Positions 5,316 through 11,537 of a stretch of DNA of 14,564 bases are shown here, one piece after another. Source of the stretch: Bacteroidota bacterium (lineage in GTDB: Bacteria > Bacteroidota > Ignavibacteria > Kapaibacteriales > UBA2268). The DNA lies in the NCBI GenBank assembly GCA_022708005.1, contig JAKIZN010000006.1:1-14564 (forward strand), in the 5' to 3' direction. The notes under the pieces were generated by a model that worked only from the letters and a program-made list of their open reading frames with translations, ran no database searches and was not told the origin of the DNA. The position numbers and the translations under genes were made by a program. Positions within the stretch are counted from its first letter, which is position 1, and the number at the start of each line of letters is the position of its first letter.

Positions 5316-7439
5316 ATGGCTAAAAATAGACAAACAGATGTGCTAAATTCGCCCGCAGTGAATAAATTGCGGACAAGTGTGCTTCCCGCTGTGTATAAAA
5401 ACAAAGATTTGATGTTTGCAGTGGGAGTTTTGCTTATATTAGCCTTATTGATAATTCCACTTCCGCCGATGATGCTTGATTTATTCCTATCGTTAAATTT
5501 AGCAATGTCGGTATTGATACTTTTGATTGCTGTATATTTAAAAAATCCGCTTGAATTTTCTGCGTTTCCGGCAGTGTTGCTTATGACGACTTTGTTCCGT
5601 CTGGGGCTAAATGTTGCCACAACTAGGCTAATATTAGGCGAGGCTTCTGCTGGTGAGATTATCCATGCCTTTGGCTCTTTTGTAATTAAAGGCAATTACG
5701 TAGTCGGCGTGATAATATTTCTTATTTTGCTTGTGATTAATTTTATTGTCGTCATCAAAGGTTCTACGCGTATTGCAGAAGTAAGCGCTAGGTTTACATT
5801 AGATGCTTTGCCCGGCAAGCAGATGAGTATAGACGCGGACTTGAACGCGGGCTATATAGATGAAACGACAGCTCGAAAAAGAAGGGAAGACCTAACTCAC
5901 GAAGCGGACTTTTTTGGCTCTATGGACGGTGCGGCTAAATTCATCAAAGGCGATGCGATAGCTGGCTTGATAATCACAGCGGTCAACATTTTGGGCGGTC
6001 TGACTATTGGTATGCTCCAAATGAATATGGAATTTGCTACCGCCGCTTCGACTTATACTATATTGACAATAGGGGATGGGCTCGTTGCTCAGATACCTTC
6101 GCTGCTCATATCAGTTGCAGCGGGCTTGGTAGTAACGCGGTCAAGCAATTCGGACTATCTCGATGTCGAACTTTCTTTGCAATTTGGCAGTAAGCCTAAG
6201 CCGCTTGCAATTACTGCGGTTGTGCTTGTTGTGATGGGCACTCTGCCCGGTTTCCCGCTGCTGCCGTTTCTTGTACTTGCGATTATAGTTGGCGGATTAG
6301 CTTTTTATAGATTTAAAAAGATTAGAGCGGAAGAAGCTGCTAAAGTATCGCAAGAGCTCGAGGCAGTCGAAGAAAGCAAAAAGCCCGAAGAGCAACCTGT
6401 TGAAGAGTTGCTCAAGATAGACCCAGTGGAAATCGAGCTTGGCTACGCACTTATTCAATTAGTAGACGAAACGCAAGGTGGCGATGTATTCAAACGTATC
6501 ACCAACGTCAGGCGCCAGCTTGCGGGCGAACTCGGGATTATATTGCCACCAGTCAGGGTAAGGGATAATCTACAGCTTGACCCAGAAGAATATGTTGTTA
6601 AAATTCGCAATAATGAATTAGCGAAAAACAAGCTATATCCAAGCATGTTGCTTGCGATGAACCCCGGCAATGTCGATGGCACAATTTCTGGAATGAACGT
6701 TACAGAGCCAGTTTTCGGGCTGCCAGCTATTTGGATTAATATGAACGAGCGCGAAAATGCAGAAGTTATGGGCTATACAGTTGTCGAAGCGGCAACTGTC
6801 CTCACCACTCACTTAACCGAGCTATTAAGAAGAAATGCCGATAAATTATTGACGCGCCAAGAAGTTAAGCATTTGATTGACAATCTAAAAGAAGATTACC
6901 CTGCTTTGCTTGAAGAAATCCAAAGCGAGCAGCTTCCAATAATCGCCGTACAGAAAATATTGCAAAATTTACTTACCGAGGGCATCCCCGTTAGAGATTT
7001 GCCAATCATATTGGAGTCGCTGCTTGAATATTATAAAGTAACGAAAAATACAGATGTTCTGACTGAATATGTTAGACATAATCTATCGGAAACAATCAAA
7101 AAATTATACCAAGATAGAAGCGGTGTAGTGCATGCGATAGCACTCGATCCTGCAATCGAAGATAAAATGACAAGTGCTTTGCAAGTGCAGGGCAGCGGGG
7201 CAATATCGCCATCTTTGGGGCTATCTCCCGATATGATAGACGGAATAAAAAATAGCTTGACCGAAGCTATTGACGAAATTTCGTTGGCAGGGCACATGCC
7301 AGTTATAATTTGCTCTGCTCAGATAAGACCATATTTATACCGAATGATACATAATAGCTTCCCGTTAGTTAGTGTGATAAGTTTCACCGAACTCCCAGCA
7401 GATACAGATATTGAAATCCATGGGCAAGTAAGAGTGTAG
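5316..7439 (+). CDS. flhA: Flagellar type III export apparatus protein FlhA
   Basis: Integral inner-membrane component of the flagellar export gate; its cytoplasmic domain forms the nonameric docking ring for export substrates and chaperones. The length of 707 residues is typical. Residues 30-335 hold the predicted eight-helix membrane region, with the FHIPEP signature RLGLNVATTRLIL (95-107) and the large conserved loop ARFTLDALPGKQMSIDADLNAG (158-179), RKRREDLTHEADFFGSMDG (187-205) and KFIKGDAIAG (208-217). Residues about 336-366 are an acidic linker. The C-terminal domain (367-707) includes NPG, PVFGLPAIWI and GYTVVEAATVLTTHLTELLR. EADFFGSMDGAAKF and the NVRRQLAGELGIILPPVRVRDN block favour FlhA over its injectisome relative SctV. 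No other flagellar gene is in the window: flhA stands alone between two repeat clusters. The ATG at 5316 lacks a strong Shine-Dalgarno. Confidence 0.95.
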   Translation: MAKNRQTDVLNSPAVNKLRTSVLPAVYKNKDLMFAVGVLLILALLIIPLPPMMLDLFLSLNLAMSVLILLIAVYLKNPLEFSAFPAVLLMTTLFRLGLNVATTRLILGEASAGEIIHAFGSFVIKGNYVVGVIIFLILLVINFIVVIKGSTRIAEVSARFTLDALPGKQMSIDADLNAGYIDETTARKRREDLTHEADFFGSMDGAAKFIKGDAIAGLIITAVNILGGLTIGMLQMNMEFATAASTYTILTIGDGLVAQIPSLLISVAAGLVVTRSSNSDYLDVELSLQFGSKPKPLAITAVVLVVMGTLPGFPLLPFLVLAIIVGGLAFYRFKKIRAEEAAKVSQELEAVEESKKPEEQPVEELLKIDPVEIELGYALIQLVDETQGGDVFKRITNVRRQLAGELGIILPPVRVRDNLQLDPEEYVVKIRNNELAKNKLYPSMLLAMNPGNVDGTISGMNVTEPVFGLPAIWINMNERENAEVMGYTVVEAATVLTTHLTELLRRNADKLLTRQEVKHLIDNLKEDYPALLEEIQSEQLPIIAVQKILQNLLTEGIPVRDLPIILESLLEYYKVTKNTDVLTEYVRHNLSETIKKLYQDRSGVVHAIALDPAIEDKMTSALQVQGSGAISPSLGLSPDMIDGIKNSLTEAIDEISLAGHMPVIICSAQIRPYLYRMIHNSFPLVSVISFTELPADTDIEIHGQVRV

Positions 7440-7475
7440 CGCTTTGCGATGAGCAGCAAATATTCATTAGTGCCC

Positions 7476-7554
7476 CTATCTGATTGTGTATCTGTAAGGA
7501 AAAGTTAGGCTTTAAGATGGGGCTGTCTCATAAGGGTTCAGATGCATTATTTGG
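7476..7554 (-). repeat. MITE-like element, reversed partial copy D with IS-end-like sequence
   Basis: Bases 7476-7519 are the reverse complement of the right half of copy A (the segment from the hairpin foot CATCTTAAAGCC through TTTCCTTA to CAGATAG). Bases 7519-7534 read GGGGCTGTCTCATAAG, which resembles terminal repeats of some DDE-transposase insertion sequences and recurs in degenerate form in copy F (11367-11379). GCATTATTTGG at 7544-7554 is a further terminal-repeat-like piece. Confidence 0.65.
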
Positions 7555-7558
7555 ATTT

Positions 7559-7745
7559 AATCCCGACGGGATTTGATGTTTGTAGAAAATAAGATTGTAT
7601 AACCTAATGCGACTCCTACGGAGTCGTATAATGTTGACCTAATGCGACTCCTACGGAGTCGTATAATGTTGACCTAATGCGACTCCTACGGAGTCGTATA
7701 AATCTCCGATTATTCATTACTACAAACATTTTAACCCTTCGGGTT
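7559..7745. repeat. Nested cluster of short 3-nt-loop hairpins
   Basis: Three hairpin types sit side by side: AATCCC-GAC-GGGATT (7559-7573), CGACTCC-TAC-GGAGTCG three times (7610-7626, 7645-7661, 7680-7696) and AACCC-TTC-GGGTT (7733-7745). An inverted pair, ATGTTTGTAG (7576-7585) and CTACAAACAT (7720-7729), encloses the tandem array. All share an apex of the form CC(C/T)-N3-(A/G)GG with the neighbouring 7764-7796 hairpin. No coding potential. Confidence 0.75.
7603..7701 (+). repeat. 35-bp tandem repeat array, about 2.8 units
   Basis: Units begin at 7603, 7638 and 7673 with CCTAATGCGACTCC; the period is exactly 35 bp and the copies are identical over their shared length. The third unit stops after CGTATAA. 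Each unit contains one CGACTCC-TAC-GGAGTCG hairpin. There are no variable spacers, so this is not a CRISPR array. Confidence 0.9.
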
Positions 7746-7985
7746 CGTTACAATTTGGCTTTAAGATGTTCTACACCTCGAAGGTGTAGGGCATCTATTT
7801 TTACAGTCTGAATCAGGATTATCAGGATTATACGATTAATAGGATAAGAAGAAAAATTGAGTAATAGTCGAAAATAATCTTGCTGATCTTTTAATCTTGA
7901 AAATCCTGATTCTGACAAAAGCTGTAGGACATCTGCATAGCATCGGATAGGCAATGGGAAAGTTTCTATTGCATTATTTGCGATT
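7720..7985 (-). repeat. MITE-like element, reversed copy E with a nested inverted repeat
   Basis: Read on the minus strand, the left terminus is AATCGCAAATAATGCAATAG (7985 downward), followed by CCTATCCGATGC as in copy A. The main hairpin is at 7764-7796 (AGATGTTCTACACCT, CGA, AGGTGTAGGGCATCT). Between them, about 7806-7917 is a long imperfect inverted repeat built on GAATCAGGATT and AATCCTGATTC. Just beyond it, TGTAGGACATCT (7923-7934) repeats one hairpin arm, as if an insertion split or doubled the hairpin. Outside the hairpin, the stretch CCAAATTGTAACGAAC (minus strand) is shared with copy F. Confidence 0.75.
7806..7917. repeat. Imperfect inverted repeat of AATCAGGATT type
   Basis: The left arm CTGAATCAGGATTATCAGG (from 7808) pairs imperfectly with the right arm CAAGATTAAAAG/AATCCTGATTCTGACA region (7883-7917, opposite strand). 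The left arm itself holds a short tandem duplication, ATCAGGATT twice (7812-7829). It is embedded in hairpin element E and has no coding potential. Confidence 0.6.
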
Positions 7986-8088
7986 AGCAGCAATTGTAAC
8001 AAACTGCATTTTCACTTGTCATTATAGCAGCAAATGCTGTAGAATTAAATTATTTGTTAAAAAAACTTGCTGAATAGCAAAAATAATG

Positions 8089-8119
8089 TTAAATTAATAT
8101 TTTGTAAATATTAATTTAA
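8089..8119 (+). promoter_or_regulatory. AT-only 13-bp dyad upstream of the sugar transferase gene
   Basis: TTAAATTAATATT (8089-8101) is perfectly inverted at 8107-8119 around a 5 nt loop, TTGTA. It lies just upstream of a possible promoter, TTGAAA (8120-8125) and TATGAT (8145-8150) with a 19 bp spacer. It could be an operator or an upstream AT-rich element. A terminator is unlikely because no gene runs into it within 600 bp. Confidence 0.4.
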
Positions 8120-8180
8120 TTGAAATTGACGTAAGCAGTCAAATTATGATAGCGGTGCCGCTAAAAATAATTGTTGGGCA

Positions 8181-9659
8181 ATGGATACACTAACATTAAA
8201 TCAATTAACAAAGTTGCTGCAAGCAGATAGGTTTAACTTTCTGCCCAAAAGTAGCGTAGCATTTAGAAAGCTAAGTGCTTCGATGATATTAATGGCAAGC
8301 GATTTGCTTTTGGTAATAGTTTCTATCGCCTTATCGCTGCTTACGCAATATTTGATTGCTCCCGGCTCTGCTCCTTATCAGCAGTATTTGCCCATATTTA
8401 TTTTAACTCTGCCAATGTTTCCCATAGCGTATTCGCTGCACATGCTATATCCCGGATTTGGTGTTGACGTAATCGAAGAGCTGCGTTCCCTTTCTTATGG
8501 CACGACTATAGCTTTTGTGGCACTTTGGATGGTGAGCTTCTTTGTGCCAGATTTTAAGGCATACTCGCGGCTGCCATTTGTCGTTGCGTGGATATTTGCG
8601 TTGATTGCCGTGCCGATAGGCAGAGCTTATGTTCGCAAGGTATTCTCATCAAAAACTTGGTGGGGCATACCTGTGATAGTCATAGGTGCTGGGCGAGCAG
8701 GCGAGCGAGTGATTTACTCTTTGCTAAAGCAAAAGCATATCGGGCTGCGTCCAATAGTCGCAGTAGATGATGATATAGACCGCTGGGGCTATATACACGG
8801 CGTGCCTGTCATTGGCGGGTTAGAGGTGATACCAGAATTAAGCCAAAAGCTATGCGACGAATATGCCATTATCGCTATGCCTAAAGTCAGCGGACCGCGT
8901 CAGCAGGAAATTATAAATAAATACTCTAAATATTTCGCACATACCACTGTGATACCAGATATGTTTGGGCTTTCGAGCCTATGGGTATCGACTCGCGATT
9001 TAGGTGGCATACTTGGGCTTGAGCTTCAGCAAAGGCTGCTAAGCAAAGTGTCGCTTTTCAAGAAAAGAGTGTTTGATATTGCACTTGGCTCAATTTTGCT
9101 ATTCCTTTCGCTGCCATTTATGGCTGTAATTTCTGTGCTTATATTTGTTGATTCCAAAGGTAAAATATTCTTCAAGCAAGAGAGAATGGGAATTAATGAT
9201 TCGCGATTTAAAATGGTCAAATTCCGCACTATGCACTATGATGCAGAAAAAAGGCTTGCCGCAATACTAAAAAGCAATGTCGAGCTAAAAAAAGAATATG
9301 AGATATATCATAAACTTAAAGATGATCCAAGGCTAACCCGCGTAGGTAAGTTCTTGAGAAAATATAGCTTAGATGAACTTCCACAATTTTGGAATGTGAT
9401 TAAAGGGGATATGAGTTTGATTGGTCCGAGAGCATATATACCTTGGGAAAAAATTAAAATGAGCGGGCACGACGAGACTATACTCAAAGTGAAGCCCGGA
9501 ATATCGGGGCTTTGGCAAGTAACCGATAGGAATAAATCGAGCTTTGAAGAGCGGAATTTAATGGATATTTACTATATACGTAATTGGTCTATGTTCTTGG
9601 ATATATATATAGTTGCAAGGACTATCGCTGTTGTGCTTACCGGAAGAAGTGGATACTAA
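8181..9659 (+). CDS. WbaP-like polyprenyl-phosphate hexose-1-phosphate transferase (exopolysaccharide/O-antigen initiation)
   Basis: Membrane enzyme that moves a sugar-1-phosphate from a nucleotide sugar to undecaprenyl phosphate, starting surface polysaccharide repeat-unit synthesis. It has 492 residues with the full WbaP/WcaJ-type architecture. Residues about 35-150 hold four membrane helices; about 160-285 is a Rossmann-like domain (IPVIVIGAGRAGERV at 163-177, VAVDDD at 193-198). Residues 293-492 are the bacterial sugar transferase domain: KKRVFDI, a hydrophobic re-entrant helix (299-323), FKQERMG (331-337), KFRTM (347-351), YSLDELPQFWNV (395-406, with the catalytic Asp-Glu pair), SLIGPRAY (412-419) and KPGISGLWQV (438-447). 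The specific sugar cannot be told from sequence. The ATG at 8181 has no strong Shine-Dalgarno. The LOG-family gene starts 6 bp after the stop. Confidence 0.93.
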   Translation: MDTLTLNQLTKLLQADRFNFLPKSSVAFRKLSASMILMASDLLLVIVSIALSLLTQYLIAPGSAPYQQYLPIFILTLPMFPIAYSLHMLYPGFGVDVIEELRSLSYGTTIAFVALWMVSFFVPDFKAYSRLPFVVAWIFALIAVPIGRAYVRKVFSSKTWWGIPVIVIGAGRAGERVIYSLLKQKHIGLRPIVAVDDDIDRWGYIHGVPVIGGLEVIPELSQKLCDEYAIIAMPKVSGPRQQEIINKYSKYFAHTTVIPDMFGLSSLWVSTRDLGGILGLELQQRLLSKVSLFKKRVFDIALGSILLFLSLPFMAVISVLIFVDSKGKIFFKQERMGINDSRFKMVKFRTMHYDAEKRLAAILKSNVELKKEYEIYHKLKDDPRLTRVGKFLRKYSLDELPQFWNVIKGDMSLIGPRAYIPWEKIKMSGHDETILKVKPGISGLWQVTDRNKSSFEERNLMDIYYIRNWSMFLDIYIVARTIAVVLTGRSGY

Positions 9660-9665
9660 TCTTTT

Positions 9666-10232
9666 ATGAATTATATTGCTACATATTGTGGCTCTGCTTC
9701 GGGCAACAAAGAAATTTATCGCACTGAAGCAAAGCTATATGCCCAAGAACTTTATAAAAATGGCTTGGGACTAGTCTTCGGCGGCGGTAAAGTTGGAATT
9801 ATGGGCATAATTGCAGATGAAGTTATCAGGCTGGGCGGTAATACCATAGGAGTTATACCTAAAAAATTGGTGGAGTACGAAGTGGCGCATTCGGGACTTA
9901 ACCAAATTCACATAGTCGATACGATGCACCAGCGAAAAGCTATGATGTGCGAATACGCAGCCGGATTTGCTATATTGCCGGGCGCAGTCGGCACTCTCGA
10001 AGAGTTGTTTGAGATAGTTGTCCTAAACCAACTTGAATATATAAATAAGCCAATCGCGTTTCTAAATACAAATCATTTTTATGATAAATTGTTTGATTTC
10101 TTGCAACACTTGCTCGATGAAGGCTTTATGAGAAAGCATACTTTTGATTCATTATTTATAAGCGAAAGCCCTAAACGCATCGTAGAATACTTAAAAGCAG
10201 AAATAGATAGCCGCTCGCTTGCCCAGCAGTAA
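9666..10232 (+). CDS. LOG family protein (TIGR00730-type, putative cytokinin-riboside-5'-monophosphate phosphoribohydrolase)
   Basis: A protein of 188 residues with the Rossmann-like LOG fold. Known members cleave the N-glycosidic bond of nucleoside monophosphates to free base plus ribose 5-phosphate; many bacterial members have no assigned physiological role. Motifs present are YCGSASG (7-13), FGGGKVGIMG (38-47), GVIPKKL (62-68), HIVDTMHQRKAMM (82-94) and the active-site block PGAVGTLEE (105-113) with Glu112/113. In that block the second Gly of the usual PGGxGTxxE motif is Ala107 (codon GCA). It lies 6 bp after the sugar transferase and is probably co-transcribed, with no obvious functional link. 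Confidence 0.9.
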   Translation: MNYIATYCGSASGNKEIYRTEAKLYAQELYKNGLGLVFGGGKVGIMGIIADEVIRLGGNTIGVIPKKLVEYEVAHSGLNQIHIVDTMHQRKAMMCEYAAGFAILPGAVGTLEELFEIVVLNQLEYINKPIAFLNTNHFYDKLFDFLQHLLDEGFMRKHTFDSLFISESPKRIVEYLKAEIDSRSLAQQ

Positions 10233-10259
10233 CCCCTTTATTTTTTTATTCAGATAAAA

Positions 10260-10350
10260 AGTCTTATATTTGTAAACTATAACCGATAAGTAGTATTATT
10301 CTGCAACTTTGTCGCTAAATAGTTGCAGAAAAATAATTTACTATAAGACT
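10260..10350 (+). promoter_or_regulatory. Nested dyads in the leader of the CtlX-like gene
   Basis: An outer pair AGTCTTATA (10260-10268) and TATAAGACT (10342-10350) encloses an inner perfect 10 bp stem, TTCTGCAACT (10299-10308) and AGTTGCAGAA (10321-10330), with a 12 nt loop. TATATTTG at 10265-10272 fits the Bacteroidota -7 consensus TAnnTTTG, so the inner stem would lie in the 5' untranslated region. A structured leader or regulator binding sites are possible; no known riboswitch is recognised. The last dyad arm ends 49 nt before the ATG. Confidence 0.45.
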
Positions 10351-10398
10351 GTTTAATTGTAAGATAAATTGTTACACCGATCAAGGATTAGAGAAAAT

Positions 10399-11334
10399 AT
10401 GAAACAGTATGCGAATAACATACTAATGATTGAGCCGGTAGATTTCCGCTTCAACGTGCAAACAGCAGTTAATAATTTTTTCCAAAGCACAACAGACGAA
10501 TCAAACGAAACTGTGCAAGCCAAAGCATTGAAAGAGTTTAATGAAATGGTAGCTAAATTGCGCCAGCATGGAGTTAACGTTATCGTATTGCAAGATACTT
10601 TGGAGCCACATACTCCAGATTCGATTTTCCCAAATAATTGGATAACTTTCCACGAAGATAAAAGAATCGCTCTCTATCCGATGTTTGCCGAAAATAGAAG
10701 GTCTGAAAGGCGCACAAGCGATGTAGTGAACTTATTGGCAAAAGAGGGGCTTAACACAATTGCAACAGTTGATTATACCAAAGCAGAAGAAAACAATATA
10801 TTTTTGGAAGGCACTGGCAGCATTATTTTAGATAGAGTGAATAAAATTGCTTATGCTGCGGTTTCGCCACGCACAGATAAAGAGCTTTTCTTGAAATTCT
10901 GCAAAGATTTTGCCTACACTCCAGTTGTATTTGAAGCTAATCAAACAGTTGATGGGAAGCGAGCTCGCATTTATCATACTAATGTGATGATGTGCGTAGC
11001 CGATGATTACGCAATAATTTGCTTGAGCACAATTGACGATAACGCCGAAAGAGAAAACGTAGTCAAGCATCTGAAGGAATCAAAAAAAGAAATTATAGAT
11101 ATTACCGAAGAGCAAATGCACCAATACGCTGGAAATATGCTGCAAGTGGGCGGTGCTGGCGATTCCAAATATTTGGTGATGTCGCAAACAGCTTACAGCT
11201 CGCTTACTGATGAGCAAATCAAGGCAATCGAAAAGTATAATCCAATTATTGCCGTAGATATTAATACTATCGAAGTATTAGGCGGCGGCAGTGCTCGTTG
11301 CATGATGGCAGAAGTATTTTTGCCTAAAAATTAA
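10399..11334 (+). CDS. CtlX-like citrulline/arginine amidinohydrolase family protein
   Basis: Member of the arginine deiminase/amidinotransferase superfamily (penta-beta/alpha propeller, Cys-His-Glu chemistry), 311 residues from the ATG at 10399. A TTG ten codons upstream (10369) is also in frame, but the family starts like MKQYANNILMIEPVDFRFN. Motifs are TPDSIFPNNWI (72-82, guanidine or ureido group binding), FLEGTGSIILD (135-145, catalytic Glu137), YHTNVMMCV (192-200, catalytic His193), AGNMLQV (244-250) and GGGSARCMMAEVFLP (295-309, nucleophile Cys301). All catalytic residues are kept. CtlX proteins are described as citrulline-utilisation hydrolases; an arginine deiminase or dimethylarginine hydrolase activity cannot be excluded. 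AAGGA at 10383 sits 11 bp before the ATG. It appears monocistronic, with a dyad-rich leader and a hairpin repeat downstream. Confidence 0.88.
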   Translation: MKQYANNILMIEPVDFRFNVQTAVNNFFQSTTDESNETVQAKALKEFNEMVAKLRQHGVNVIVLQDTLEPHTPDSIFPNNWITFHEDKRIALYPMFAENRRSERRTSDVVNLLAKEGLNTIATVDYTKAEENNIFLEGTGSIILDRVNKIAYAAVSPRTDKELFLKFCKDFAYTPVVFEANQTVDGKRARIYHTNVMMCVADDYAIICLSTIDDNAERENVVKHLKESKKEIIDITEEQMHQYAGNMLQVGGAGDSKYLVMSQTAYSSLTDEQIKAIEKYNPIIAVDINTIEVLGGGSARCMMAEVFLPKN

Positions 11335-11360
11335 TGCCGCGTGAGCTAATTTTAAAAATA

Positions 11361-11526
11361 GATGTAGCTGTCTTATAAGATGGCAGGTGAGAGCATCCGC
11401 TGTTCTCCAGATGTCCTACACCTTCGAGGTGTAGGACATCTTAAAACCAAATTGTAACGAACTAGTAGGGTTCAAATGTTTATAGCAATGGGAGGGCGGT
11501 TCGAAATTAAAATAATCCCAAATAAT
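11361..11526 (+). repeat. MITE-like intergenic element, copy F (degenerate ends)
   Basis: The hairpin at 11409-11441 is a perfect AGATGTCCTACACCT, TCG, AGGTGTAGGACATCT. The left flank has CATCCGCTGTTCTCC, as in copy A, preceded by GCTGTCTTATAAG (11367-11379) shared with region D. The right flank CCAAATTGTAACGAAC (11448-11463) and GGGTTCAAATGTTTATAG match the outer part of copy E. ATCCCAAATAAT at 11515-11526 is a terminal repeat in the direct rather than the inverted orientation, 11 bp before the next start codon, so the element forms the 5' leader of the glycosyltransferase gene. It occupies most of the 203 bp spacer. Confidence 0.72.
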
Positions 11527-11537
11527 AAAGCAAGAGA

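Noticed and set aside
5258..5695. 145-residue minus-strand ORF overlapping the start of flhA
   Set aside because: It is antisense to conserved FlhA membrane segments, has no recognisable domain and covers the flhA promoter; it is a frame shadow.
5316..7439. Virulence-type injectisome protein SctV instead of FlhA
   Set aside because: The loop motifs EADFFGSMDGAAKF and the C-terminal domain blocks match flagellar FlhA better, although no flagellar neighbours are in the window to confirm it.
7603..7701. Possible CRISPR array
   Set aside because: The units are contiguous with an exact 35 bp period and no variable spacers, and no cas genes are present.
7748..8002. 84-residue minus-strand ORF
   Set aside because: It lies entirely in nested repeat element E; the open frame is a by-product of repeat sequence.
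10369..10398. TTG start giving a CtlX-like protein ten residues longer
   Set aside because: The family-like N-terminus begins at the ATG at 10399, and the extra residues (LHRSRIREN) have no support.
10233..10398. Small RNA or tRNA gene in the LOG-ctlX spacer
   Set aside because: No cloverleaf or known RNA motif could be found; only the dyads described are visible.
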